The notes beneath the pieces were generated by a model that was not told where the DNA came from, made no database searches, and worked only from the letters and a program-made list of their open reading frames with translations. A stretch of 20,010 nucleotides of DNA, taken from Lentihominibacter faecis. GTDB lineage: Bacteria > Bacillota > Clostridia > Peptostreptococcales > Anaerovoracaceae. The DNA is taken from assembly GCF_014306095.1 (NCBI RefSeq), contig NZ_JACRWC010000027.1:1-20010 (forward strand), given 5' to 3'. The position numbers and the translations under genes are program-made. Within the stretch, counting starts at the first letter, position 1. Every line of letters starts with the position of its first letter. Positions 7,243-14,982 of the stretch are shown here, one piece after another.

Positions 7243-9702
7243 ATGCCGAAGGAAACTACAGTAACGGTTAAGAAAGCTGATGTAAAAGACGGAAAGGCTC
7301 CGGTCGACTTCGGTAGCATCACATTCGCTAAAGCAGGGGTATATAAATATACGGTAACAGAAACTGCTCCGGATCCTGCAGGTGCAGGAATGGTCTACGA
7401 TACGGCTCCGAGAACCATCACGGTAACGGTTACAGATGACGGCTCCGGTAAGCTGAAAGCAGCTGTGACCAGTGTAGAAGGAAGCAAGACGTTTACTAAT
7501 GAATATAAGACAGCTGATCTGCCACTGGATACAGCGTGCAGCGTCCGTGTCACCAAGGTTCTTAACGGACACGATATGGCGAATGATCAGTTCGAGTTCA
7601 GCATCAAAGCAAAGGATAAAGATTCTGCAGAAAAGCTGAGGATCGACGAAAACGATGGTGCAACCTTTGGAAGCACGGCAGCGCCTGACGGCGAAGTAGT
7701 AACGCTGCTCGATTCGTTGAATATGACGCTGACCCAGTCAGACATCGGAAAAACCTACAGCTACACCTTTGCAGAAACAAAGGGAAATGCAAAAGGATAT
7801 ACCTATGATGAGAACCAGTATAAGCTGGAGATAACCACTCACGACACAGGTGATGGAACACTGACAGCAACTGTTGTCCTTACCAATACGAAGACTGGAA
7901 CCGAAGTTTTCAATAAGACTGTAAGTGCAGCAGAACCTGCCCTTGGAGAGAAGGGAATTACCATCCCGTTCGTCAATCGTTACGATGGCTCCACAGATGT
8001 GTCCGGCGGAACGAAAGCAACCATCAGTGCCGACAAGACTCTGAACGGTCGAAACCTGAAAGATGGAGAGTTCACCTTTAAGCTGGCAACTCGCCCAACT
8101 ACAGGTAACGGAACTGTTCTGCAGACGAAGACAAATAACGCTGACGGAACGATCCCATTCGATGCCCTCAGCTACAGGACTTCTGACAAGGTAGCGGGCA
8201 GCGGCACGATTCTGAGCAAAGCTGTTCAGGATGGTTATGCAGTCAAATCCACCAATAACGATGGGGAAACAGTTTACACCCTCAGTTACAGAGTCTCCGA
8301 AACGAAGGGGAATCTGGGAGGCGTATCCTACACGGATACCACCTTTGATTTCAACGTGATCGTAACCGATAACGGCGACGGCACGCTGAAGGCAGTAACA
8401 CAATATCCGCAGGGTACGGATAAGTTTGAATTTATCAACACATACTCCACCGGAGAACCGATCCCGATGGACATCAAGGGCAGCAAGGTCCTGAATCATG
8501 CAGAAGGTCTGACACCGAATGATATCGCAGGCAAGTTCACTTTCACTCTGGAAGCTGTGACGCAGGATGCCCCGATGCCTGATAAAACAACGGTGAAGAA
8601 CGATGCAGCTGGAAATGTTGATTTTGGCAATATCAAATTTGACCTTGATCTGCTGAAGGGCGAGACCCCTGAAAAAGATGGATCCAGATCAAAGACCTTC
8701 GAATACAAGGTGACAGAATCCGGCTCCGCAGCAGGTGTGACCAACGATACTGATAAGACGAAGACTTTCAAGATCACTCTGAAAGATGACGGAAACGGCC
8801 ACCTGACAGCGACATGCGATCCAAAGGAAGGTCCGAAGTTCACATTTACCAATACTTACAGTGTTGGAGAACTGCCATCCAGCATAACCGACCAGATCAA
8901 GATCGATAAGCAGCTGACAGGCAGAGATCTGAAGAAGGGCGAATTCACATTTGAACTTCTTGAGGATGGCGAGGTCATTGATACAGGCAGCAATGATGCC
9001 GGCGGTAACGTGACATTTGACAAGATCACATACACTCAGCCGGGACAGCACACCTATACGGTACGTGAAGTCAATAACGACCTTGGAGGAGTGACCTACG
9101 ATGATCAGGCGTATACTGTTTATACACAGATCATCGATCAGGGCAACGGCAAGCTGAAGGCCGAACATCAGGCTGTCGTTCAGATGGACAATGAATTTGC
9201 TCCAATAGAAGGTAACAAGATCACCTTCAACAACAAGTATGAAGCTAAGGGTACGACGGCCTCCATCGGTGCGGTAAAACGCCTGACAGGCAAAGACCTG
9301 AAGGACGGTCAGTTCACCTTCCAGCTGAAAGATGAAAACGGCAAGGTCATCGATGAAGCCAAGAACGACAAGGCAGGAGCGATCGCCTTCAAAGCTCTCG
9401 AATTCGATAAGGCAGGTACGTATAAGTACACGATTTCCGAAGTCAATGACAAGCAAAAGGAAATCAAATACGATACCAGTGAAAAGGCCGTTACGATCAC
9501 TGTAAAGGACAGCGGCGACGGTTATCTGCAGGCTCAGGTAGAATCTGAGAAGCAGCTGATTTTCACAAACACCTTTGAAGCGGCAGGCGGATCTGGCACA
9601 AAGACCGGAGACAATATGAATCTTGTACTCCCGATCATGATGATGCTGACAGCAGCTGCAATAGGAAGTGTACTTCTGCTTCGACGCAAGTATCACAGAT
9701 AA
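7243..9702 (+). CDS. 3' remainder of the split pilin-repeat adhesin, with sorting signal
   Basis: This lies in the same frame as the gene ending at 7173, with no shift between them; the open frame actually resumes at 7174. The first in-frame ATG is 7243 (819 residues), but it has no Shine-Dalgarno, begins inside a pilin repeat and gives no signal peptide, so independent secretion is unlikely. It holds the rest of repeat five and five or six further repeats, with KVLNGHDM, KTLNGRNL, KQLTGRDL and KRLTGKDL at their starts and F(T/I/N)N(T/K)(Y/F) at their ends. The end is a sortase-type signal: GTKTGDN, a hydrophobic stretch (LVLPIMMMLTAAAIGSVLLL) and RRKYHR. TGD is kept but the usual LP before it is not. 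There is no further stop or frameshift, which suggests a very recent mutation, a sequencing error, or functional readthrough. Best read as one gene, 2545-9702. Confidence 0.8.
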   Translation: MPKETTVTVKKADVKDGKAPVDFGSITFAKAGVYKYTVTETAPDPAGAGMVYDTAPRTITVTVTDDGSGKLKAAVTSVEGSKTFTNEYKTADLPLDTACSVRVTKVLNGHDMANDQFEFSIKAKDKDSAEKLRIDENDGATFGSTAAPDGEVVTLLDSLNMTLTQSDIGKTYSYTFAETKGNAKGYTYDENQYKLEITTHDTGDGTLTATVVLTNTKTGTEVFNKTVSAAEPALGEKGITIPFVNRYDGSTDVSGGTKATISADKTLNGRNLKDGEFTFKLATRPTTGNGTVLQTKTNNADGTIPFDALSYRTSDKVAGSGTILSKAVQDGYAVKSTNNDGETVYTLSYRVSETKGNLGGVSYTDTTFDFNVIVTDNGDGTLKAVTQYPQGTDKFEFINTYSTGEPIPMDIKGSKVLNHAEGLTPNDIAGKFTFTLEAVTQDAPMPDKTTVKNDAAGNVDFGNIKFDLDLLKGETPEKDGSRSKTFEYKVTESGSAAGVTNDTDKTKTFKITLKDDGNGHLTATCDPKEGPKFTFTNTYSVGELPSSITDQIKIDKQLTGRDLKKGEFTFELLEDGEVIDTGSNDAGGNVTFDKITYTQPGQHTYTVREVNNDLGGVTYDDQAYTVYTQIIDQGNGKLKAEHQAVVQMDNEFAPIEGNKITFNNKYEAKGTTASIGAVKRLTGKDLKDGQFTFQLKDENGKVIDEAKNDKAGAIAFKALEFDKAGTYKYTISEVNDKQKEIKYDTSEKAVTITVKDSGDGYLQAQVESEKQLIFTNTFEAAGGSGTKTGDNMNLVLPIMMMLTAAAIGSVLLLRRKYHR

Positions 9703-9716
9703 ATAAGATAAGGTAA

Positions 9717-9756
9717 TGCAAAAGACGCCCGGGCTCCCGCCCAGGCGTCTTTTGCA
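9717..9756 (+). terminator. Strong terminator after the adhesin gene
   Basis: A perfect 13-bp inverted repeat, TGCAAAAGACGCC (9717-9729) with GGCGTCTTTTGCA (9744-9756), encloses 14 nt that can add G-C pairs. The T-run lies within the right arm, and the A-run of the left arm would serve the opposite strand. Confidence 0.85.
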
Positions 9757-9774
9757 TGGCTAACAAAGGGCTGC

Positions 9775-9807
9775 TCAAAGTTTCTTAGGGTTTACCCAAA
9801 GTTTCCT
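9775..9807. repeat. Conserved 33-nt motif, copy 1 (second copy at 19631-19663)
   Basis: This segment aligns without gaps to 19631-19663, with 24 of 33 positions identical. All nine differences are transitions. Both copies lie 19 nt or less after the terminator of a sortase-type surface gene and ahead of palindrome units. Inside it, GGGTTTACCC (9788-9797) is a small palindrome flanked by two direct copies of CAAAGTTTC (9776-9784 and 9797-9805). I do not recognise the motif. Confidence 0.55.
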
Positions 9808-9855
9808 GGAACCTGGAACTGGGGGCCGACCTGATTGGAGCTGCTTCGACGGTCG

Positions 9856-10327
9856 ATTCATCCTTACAGGGCTTAATTCTCGAAATAAGGATGAAACCGG
9901 GTAAAATCGACCTGCGCTTTAAGAGCTTTCATCTTTAAACTTGCGGTGCTGGACAATAGGGATGAAAATCCGCCTAAATTCTGGTAAATTTTCATCCCAA
10001 TGCCGGCAACGCTAAGCTATGGATTCATCATCCCTATCTCCTCGACCCTAACCCTAAAGACGTTTATCACGCTGATTTCATCCCTATATCCCACGGGTAT
10101 AGGGCTAGTGGGATGAAGTTCTAGCGTGTTATCTGTTTTACAAGTAGAATGGTTCACTCGAATGGAAATATTTTAAAGGGTTTCATCCTTCATCACAATG
10201 AGCCTGGCGTTGCAGGATGAAATCCTGAGGTGGACATCGAAGGAAGCCTCTGAAAATCCCTGGCAGAGTGCTTTTTTAATTCATTTTCATCCTGTGAGCC
10301 TCGCTGTGAGGGAGTCCGAGGATGAAA
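9856..10327. repeat. Palindrome array, family A (TTTCATCC / GGATGAAA)
   Basis: Six units of two facing arms around a variable interior: 9856-9863/9889-9896 (25 nt between), 9927-9934/9960-9967 (25), 9990-9997/10021-10028 (23, right arm degenerate), 10076-10083/10111-10118 (27), 10181-10188/10215-10222 (26) and 10285-10292/10320-10327 (27). Arms of most units are perfect or one base off TTTCATCC and GGATGAAA; interiors are unrelated to one another. Some units have longer helices, for example TTCATCCTTA (9857-9866) with TAAGGATGAA (9886-9895). The right arm of unit 2 can instead pair with the left arm of unit 3 over 11 bp (9959-9969 with 9988-9998). No coding frame is supported across 9757-10560, and 10331-10443 shows nothing further. 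Confidence 0.75.
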
Positions 10328-10443
10328 TCAGCATGACGTAATAACTCGCTTCATGGATTTGCTCGGCTATCGCTAAGATCAGCGAATAAAATTCTGCAAA
10401 CATCGCCAAAAGGAAAAAAATGACAGAAAATCACTCCAGACGC

Positions 10444-10472
10444 TTGACATATATTACCATGTGGAGTAGTAT
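10444..10472 (+). promoter_or_regulatory. Promoter of the coiled-coil gene, with possible operator downstream
   Basis: A consensus TTGACA at 10444-10449 is followed after 17 nt by TAGTAT (10467-10472). Just around and after it, GTGG (10461-10464), CCAC (10477-10480) and GTGG (10487-10490) could form two alternative small hairpins or a binding site. A second TATAAT at 10552-10557 lies nearer the start codon but lacks a good -35. The 5' leader would be about 100 nt. Confidence 0.6.
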
Positions 10473-10580
10473 ATCCCCACCAGGTAGTGGTATGCATGTT
10501 TACAGTGAAATTTTAGCCTACGCCGTCAATGTAATATGCGGAACGCTATGATATAATAAAATCAGAAGGGAGGCGATGGG

Positions 10581-11480
10581 ATGCTGACAAACGAAGATTT
10601 CAACAGGTTATCAAATATGCTGGATCAGAAACTAGAGAAGACGCTGGATCGGAAGCTGGATGAGAAACTGGGGGAGACGCTGGATCATAAACTAGAGAAG
10701 ACGCTGGATCGGAAGCTGGATGAGAAATTGGGGGAGACGCTAGATCAAAAACTGGACCAGAAACTTGACGAAAAGCTGGACGAAAAACTGGGTTATATGA
10801 TGCAGGCGATCGATCAGAAATTTGATGCCCAGGCCAAGATGTTCGATGCGAAATTGGGACTCTTAGAATATAATTTCAAGGAAGAGATTCGCAAGGTCAA
10901 TGTAAGAATCGACATGCTGGATGAAAAACTGACCAATAAGATCGAAGAGGTCGATGCACGGTTATCAGCCAGAATGGATAAACTTGATTCGCGGATGGAC
11001 GGCCTGGAGTCCAGAATGGATAGACTTGAAAACCGAATGGATAAACTTGATTCGCGGATGGACGGCCTGGAGTCCAGAATGGATAAACTTGAAAACCGGA
11101 TGGATAAACTTGATTCGCGGATGGACGGCCTGGAGTCCAGAATGGATAAACTTGAAAATCGGATGGATAAACTTGATTCACGGATGGACAGCCTGGAGTC
11201 CGGAATGGACAAACTTGAAAAACGAGTGGACAATATGGATGGGAGATTTTCAACGAGACTTGACAACATTGAGGGCAAGGTGACTTCAATGGATCGCACG
11301 ATCAGGCACGATATCGTCCCGCAGCTTGCCACCGTGAGTTCTATCTGTGCAGAAGCGATGGAGAAATACATAAAAACTGCAGATAAAATAGAATACGTTC
11401 AGGCTGACGTAGAGATGTTAAAAAGGGTGACCGCAGACCACCACGAACAGCTCAAAAAGCTCAATAAATCTAAACAATAA
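10581..11480 (+). CDS. Tandem-repeat coiled-coil protein of unknown function
   Basis: 299 residues with no signal peptide or membrane segment, so probably cytoplasmic. AAGGGAGG at 10566-10573 supports the ATG. Residues about 14-73 are a 20-residue repeat (LDQKLEKTLDRKLDEKLGET and variants), and residues about 132-215 are four 21-residue repeats (MDKLDSRMDGLESRMDKLEN plus R or a variant). Both have hydrophobic positions every three and four residues, giving an almost continuous charged coiled coil, likely an oligomer. The C-terminal 70 residues (DIVPQLATVSSICAEAMEKY onward) are not repetitive and may be the functional part. The gene lies alone between the family A array and a bidirectional terminator. 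I do not recognise a named family. Uninterrupted repeats at the DNA level make length variation between strains likely. Confidence 0.85.
   Translation: MLTNEDFNRLSNMLDQKLEKTLDRKLDEKLGETLDHKLEKTLDRKLDEKLGETLDQKLDQKLDEKLDEKLGYMMQAIDQKFDAQAKMFDAKLGLLEYNFKEEIRKVNVRIDMLDEKLTNKIEEVDARLSARMDKLDSRMDGLESRMDRLENRMDKLDSRMDGLESRMDKLENRMDKLDSRMDGLESRMDKLENRMDKLDSRMDSLESGMDKLEKRVDNMDGRFSTRLDNIEGKVTSMDRTIRHDIVPQLATVSSICAEAMEKYIKTADKIEYVQADVEMLKRVTADHHEQLKKLNKSKQ
10620..10739 (+). repeat. Two 60-bp tandem repeats in the coiled-coil gene
   Basis: Nearly identical 60-bp units at 10620-10679 and 10680-10739 (a few changes such as cag/cat and actg/attg), followed by shorter decayed pieces of the same pattern to about 10793. 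The unit is a whole number of codons (20 residues), so copy changes keep the frame. Confidence 0.85.
10974..11225 (+). repeat. Four 63-bp tandem repeats in the coiled-coil gene
   Basis: Units begin at 10974, 11037, 11100 and 11163, each starting ATGGATA. They are nearly identical, with more differences in the last. The period of 63 bp is 21 codons, exactly three heptads, so gain or loss of a unit keeps both the frame and the coiled-coil register. Confidence 0.9.
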
Positions 11481-11497
11481 ACGATTATGAAATAAAG

Positions 11498-11538
11498 AAA
11501 GCTGCATTTTGAGACTAGATTTTACAAAATGCAGCTTT
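11498..11538. terminator. Bidirectional terminator between convergent genes
   Basis: A perfect 14-bp inverted repeat, AAAGCTGCATTTTG (11498-11511) with CAAAATGCAGCTTT (11525-11538), around a 13-nt loop, with Ts to 11540. On the other strand the stem is followed by an A/T-rich run. It serves both the coiled-coil gene and the leftward exporter genes. Confidence 0.9.
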
Positions 11539-11548
11539 TTACTAACCC

Positions 11549-12013
11549 CTACAGCTTCGCCCGCGTCAGAGCAGCCGTTTTCTTGACGATCGACCGGATC
11601 ACATTGATCACCGCCCCGATCACCAGAAGACCGGCCGCGATCGCACCGGCCATCAGAAGCGTCTGACTGCCGACCTTTGCAGCATCCCCAAGTTCACTGC
11701 TGAGCAGAGCCTCCATCGTATAGTAGATGTTATACCCCGGCACTAGAGAAATCATCCCCGGAATGATAAAGATCGTCGCGGCTTCTTTAAAGAGCCGGGA
11801 GCAGATGTCGCTGAGCAATCCCACCAGGCAGGCGGCAATAAAACAGCCGACTACAGCGGAAGCATTATAATACAGGCAGATCTGATAGCAGGACCAGGCC
11901 AGCCCTCCGATGATCATGCAGACCGGAAAATGTTTTAACGGGACGCGGAAGATGATCGCAAACCCGCAGGTGGCAAACAATGCATAAATAAACTGCAGTA
12001 AAAGATCACTCAT
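11549..12013 (-). CDS. Threonine/serine exporter ThrE family, small subunit (YjjB/DUF3815 type)
   Basis: 154 residues, nearly all hydrophobic, with about five membrane segments and the family motif IIPGMISLVPG. This family is the C-terminal half of the ThrE amino acid exporter of Corynebacterium, here a separate small protein as in many Bacillota. The ATG at 12013 overlaps the TGA of the upstream gene (ATGA), and GGGGGTG lies upstream inside that gene, so the two are translationally coupled. A longer frame back to 12040 would overlap the neighbour by 31 nt and is less likely. With its partner it would export small hydroxy amino acids at the cell membrane; the substrate is inferred from family only. 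Confidence 0.88.
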   Translation of the reverse strand: MSDLLLQFIYALFATCGFAIIFRVPLKHFPVCMIIGGLAWSCYQICLYYNASAVVGCFIAACLVGLLSDICSRLFKEAATIFIIPGMISLVPGYNIYYTMEALLSSELGDAAKVGSQTLLMAGAIAAGLLVIGAVINVIRSIVKKTAALTRAKL

Positions 12014-12795
12014 CCGAACACACCCCCGATCACGCTCCAAAGCTTCAGGACGACGCCGGCACCGGCGGCCAGCGCAACGGCGATCAGGAATGCCTCCATC
12101 ATGCGGCAGATCCCTGAAAGCATGCTGCCCGACAGAAAGTCACGGATCGCGTTGGTGATCGCCACACCCGGAACGAAGATCATCAGTGTGCCGATGATCA
12201 CCGGCTGATAAGCCGCCGCATCGATCCACGACGAGGCGACCAGTGCTAAAAACGCTGCTCCCGCGCAGCTGCAGAAACAACGAACAAAGAAATTGATATC
12301 GAATTTACCCAGAAAACGGGAAAAAGCATACGCGAACATACCCACCACGAAAGCAACGCAGAAATCCACCGGTGCCCCGCCGAAAATCAGGCTGAAAAAA
12401 GAAGCGACCAGAGCCGCGCCCAGCAGCCGGAGCGGGATCGGATAAGGCTTTGTCTCATCGATCTCCTTCAGTTGTTTCATCGCGTCATCCACCGAAAGAT
12501 CCGTAGTCGTGAACTCCCGGGAGAAATGATTGATCTTGGAGATCTTGTTCAGATCGGTCTCGATCCCGTCAATCCTCTTAACGTAAGTCAGCGGGTCGTC
12601 ATCCTCCCCGCCGTTATCCAGAGACACAAAAATCCCTGTTGGCGTAGCGAAAATCTCCACATGATCCATGCGGCAGGCTTTGCAGATCCGCGTGATCGTA
12701 TCCTCCACACGGTAGACCTCCGCCCCGTTTTTCATCATGATCTCACCGGCATAGATCGCCAGGATCAGGACTTTTTTCTGAAATATATTAACCAT
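12010..12795 (-). CDS. Threonine/serine exporter ThrE family, large subunit (YjjP/DUF1212 type)
   Basis: 261 residues. The N-terminal half is soluble and has the conserved GAEVYRVEDT (24-33), then an acidic stretch (GGEDDD, 62-67). The C-terminal half from about 120 has five membrane segments and the conserved MIFVPGVAITNAIRDFLSGS (205-224). This is the N-terminal half of ThrE and pairs with the overlapping downstream gene to make the full transporter. An AGAGGAG site lies just upstream of the ATG on the minus strand. It is divergent from the aconitase operon. Family assignment is firm; threonine/serine as substrate is taken from characterised members. Confidence 0.9.
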   Translation of the reverse strand: MVNIFQKKVLILAIYAGEIMMKNGAEVYRVEDTITRICKACRMDHVEIFATPTGIFVSLDNGGEDDDPLTYVKRIDGIETDLNKISKINHFSREFTTTDLSVDDAMKQLKEIDETKPYPIPLRLLGAALVASFFSLIFGGAPVDFCVAFVVGMFAYAFSRFLGKFDINFFVRCFCSCAGAAFLALVASSWIDAAAYQPVIIGTLMIFVPGVAITNAIRDFLSGSMLSGICRMMEAFLIAVALAAGAGVVLKLWSVIGGVFG

Positions 12796-12847
12796 CAGTT
12801 CTCCTCTATATCATACAAACCATGTATTCTATGCATCTTCTACCGCC

Positions 12848-12853
12848 ATTATA
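12848..12853 (-). promoter_or_regulatory. Candidate -10 box for the ThrE genes
   Basis: On the minus strand a perfect TATAAT lies about 53 nt upstream of the start codon. I cannot see a convincing -35 at 17 nt, so this is tentative. Confidence 0.35.
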
Positions 12854-12917
12854 ACGCAGATTCCTGAAAAATACACAAAAATACAAAGAATTCTCGCCGA
12901 TTTTTCCGGCCGTTCCC

Positions 12918-12946
12918 TTGACCATCTGCCACACAGATTGTATAAT
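12918..12946 (+). promoter_or_regulatory. Promoter of the aconitase operon
   Basis: TTGACC (12918-12923), a 17-nt spacer and a perfect TATAAT (12941-12946) make a near-consensus vegetative promoter 39 nt ahead of the start codon. It is the strongest promoter match in the window. Confidence 0.85.
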
Positions 12947-12965
12947 TGTATACTGAAATACAATT
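12944..12965. promoter_or_regulatory. Operator-like dyad over the aconitase promoter
   Basis: A perfect 8-bp inverted repeat, AATTGTAT (12944-12951) N6 ATACAATT (12958-12965), overlaps the end of the -10 box and the likely transcription start. The left part reads TTGTATAC, close to the T-N-G-T-N-N-A-C core of GntR/FCD operators. The operon's own last gene is such a regulator, so feedback control is a reasonable guess. A repressor bound here would block the promoter. Confidence 0.6.
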
Positions 12966-12984
12966 TTCCGAGGAGGGTACACAT

Positions 12985-14907
12985 ATGGGAAAAACACTTG
13001 CTTATAAGATCTTAGAAAACCATCTGGTAGAAGGCACCCTGGCTCCGGGCGAAGCGATCACCATCAAGATCGATCAGACCCTGACGCAGGACTCTACCGG
13101 TACTATGGTATATCTGCAGCTGGAAGCGATGGAAGTCGATAAAGTCAAGACAGAGCTTTCCGTTGCATACATAGACCACAACACTTTGCAGACGGGCTTC
13201 GAAAACGCCGATGACCACGAATTCATCAAGAGCGTTGCCAGAAGACACGGCGTGCTGTTCTCCAAGCCGGGCAACGGCATCTGCCACCAGCTTCAGCTGG
13301 AAAACTACGGTAAACCGGGCAAGACTCTGCTGGGCTCCGACAGCCACACTCCAACAGGCGGCGGTCTGGGCATGATCGCTATCGGTGCAGGCGGTCTGGA
13401 CGTAGCAGTTGCAATGGCCAAGGGCACTTACAGTCTGACGGCGCCGAAGGTTGTCAAGGTAGAACTGAAGGGAGCCCTGAAGCCATGGGTTTCTGCAAAG
13501 GACGTTATCCTCTACGTTCTGCAGCAGCTGACTGTAAAGGGCGGCGTAGGCAAGATCATAGAATACACCGGTGAAGGCGTGAAGAGCCTTTCCGTAACCG
13601 ACAGAGCGACTATCACAAATATGGGCGCGGAACTGGGCGCGACCACATCGGTATTCCCAAGTGACGAAAACACACGGCTCTATCTCAAGGAAGAAGGAAG
13701 AGAAGAAGACTATACCCCTCTGGCAGCGGATCCGGATGCAGTTTATGACGAAGAACTGATCGTGGATCTGGATCAGCTGACACCGCTGGCAGCGATGCCG
13801 CACAGCCCGGACAACGTGGACAGCGTAAGCAACATCGGCGAGATCAAGGTGGATCAGGTAGCCATCGGAAGCTGCACGAACTCCTCCTATATGGATCTGA
13901 TGAAAGTCGCTGCTATCCTCAAGGGCAAGAAGGTGCATCCGGATGTCAGCCTGGTGATCTCACCGGGATCCAGCAAGATCATGTCCAAGATGGCTCAGAA
14001 CGGTGCACTGGCTGATATCATCAACGCCGGAGCACGTGTCATCGAAAACGCATGCGGACCATGCATCGGCATGGGACAGTCCCCGAAATCCGGAGCCGTT
14101 TCCCTGCGTACATTTAACAGAAACTTCAAGGGCAGAAGCGGAACGCTGGATGCGCAGGTGTTCCTTGTAAGCCCTGAAACTGCAGCGCTTTCCGCTATCA
14201 AAGGTGTGCTGACCGACGGCATGACCAGCGGTGAAGAACTGCCGAAGATCCCGGAAACAGATTTTGTGCCAAACGATAACTTTGTCGTATATCCGGAAGG
14301 CTGCAATAAAGACAATACAGAAGTGGCTATGGGACCGAACATCAAACCGTTCCCTAGAAACACCGCTCTGCCTGAAAAGGTAGAAGCCAAGGTGGTTCTC
14401 CACGCAGGCGACAACATTACCACAGACGATATCATGCCGTCAGATTCCAGACTGCTGCCGTATCGTTCCAACATTCCGCACCTTTCCAACTACTGCTTCG
14501 AAAAGATCGATGCAGGATTCTCCGCTCGCTGCAAAGAAGCCGGCAAGTGCGCTATCGTTGGCGGTGAAAACTACGGACAGGGAAGCAGCCGTGAGCATGC
14601 AGCATTAGCACCGCTGTACCTGGGCGTGAAGTTCGTGCTGGCCAAATCCTTTGCACGAATCCACAGATCCAACCTGATCAACAGCGGGATCCTGCCTCTG
14701 GTATTCGAAAATCCGGCGGACTACGACACCTTCGAACTGGGCGATGAGCTGGTGATCGAAAACGCACCGCAGCAGGTAACTCAGGATACTATCGAAGTAA
14801 AGAACCTGACGAAGGACCTGGTATACAAGACGAAGCCGAACTTCTCTGATCTGGAACAGACCATGATCTTAAAGGGCGGCAAGATCAACGCGATCAAGGA
14901 CAACTAA
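12985..14907 (+). CDS. acnA: Aconitate hydratase
   Basis: 640 residues, the short single-chain aconitase form. It interconverts citrate and isocitrate through cis-aconitate with a [4Fe-4S] cluster. The cluster ligands are C297 (AIGSCTNSS) and C357/C360 (ACGPC). DSHTPTGGGLG and FNRNFKGRSG are conserved in the catalytic domains, and GGENYGQGSSREHAALAP (about 526-543) carries the catalytic Ser-Arg pair of the C-terminal swivel domain. GAGGAGGG at 12970-12977 supports the ATG at 12985. It is first in an operon with isocitrate dehydrogenase and a regulator. The set would feed citrate to 2-oxoglutarate for glutamate synthesis; no citrate synthase is in the window. The family includes homologues such as homoaconitase, but the icd neighbour favours aconitase. 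The gene symbol is the generic one. Confidence 0.95.
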   Translation: MGKTLAYKILENHLVEGTLAPGEAITIKIDQTLTQDSTGTMVYLQLEAMEVDKVKTELSVAYIDHNTLQTGFENADDHEFIKSVARRHGVLFSKPGNGICHQLQLENYGKPGKTLLGSDSHTPTGGGLGMIAIGAGGLDVAVAMAKGTYSLTAPKVVKVELKGALKPWVSAKDVILYVLQQLTVKGGVGKIIEYTGEGVKSLSVTDRATITNMGAELGATTSVFPSDENTRLYLKEEGREEDYTPLAADPDAVYDEELIVDLDQLTPLAAMPHSPDNVDSVSNIGEIKVDQVAIGSCTNSSYMDLMKVAAILKGKKVHPDVSLVISPGSSKIMSKMAQNGALADIINAGARVIENACGPCIGMGQSPKSGAVSLRTFNRNFKGRSGTLDAQVFLVSPETAALSAIKGVLTDGMTSGEELPKIPETDFVPNDNFVVYPEGCNKDNTEVAMGPNIKPFPRNTALPEKVEAKVVLHAGDNITTDDIMPSDSRLLPYRSNIPHLSNYCFEKIDAGFSARCKEAGKCAIVGGENYGQGSSREHAALAPLYLGVKFVLAKSFARIHRSNLINSGILPLVFENPADYDTFELGDELVIENAPQQVTQDTIEVKNLTKDLVYKTKPNFSDLEQTMILKGGKINAIKDN

Positions 14908-14922
14908 ATTTTGAATCTGCAA

Positions 14923-14957
14923 AGGACGGAAGCCGGGAATCTCTGTGCTTCCGTCCT
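14923..14957 (+). promoter_or_regulatory. Hairpin between acn and icd
   Basis: A perfect 11-bp stem, AGGACGGAAGC (14923-14933) with GCTTCCGTCCT (14947-14957), 13-nt loop. No T-run follows, so full termination is unlikely. It may stabilise or cleave the message, or tune icd level relative to acn. The icd Shine-Dalgarno lies 14 nt beyond. Confidence 0.6.
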
Positions 14958-14982
14958 GTATCATACTTATGGGAGGACGACT

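Noticed and set aside
9785..10057. Telomere-like TTTAGGGTTAGGG and TTAGGGTTTA strings
   Set aside because: Only two short occurrences on opposite strands, no tandem array; chance is enough.
9856..10327. CRISPR array
   Set aside because: The repeated parts are short facing arms (8-9 nt), not one direct repeat of 24-40 nt, spacing between units is irregular, and no cas gene is near.
10814..11371. Long leftward frames opposite the coiled-coil gene
   Set aside because: They mirror the repeats of the rightward gene, giving Ser/Leu/Arg-rich low-complexity products, and lack start signals.
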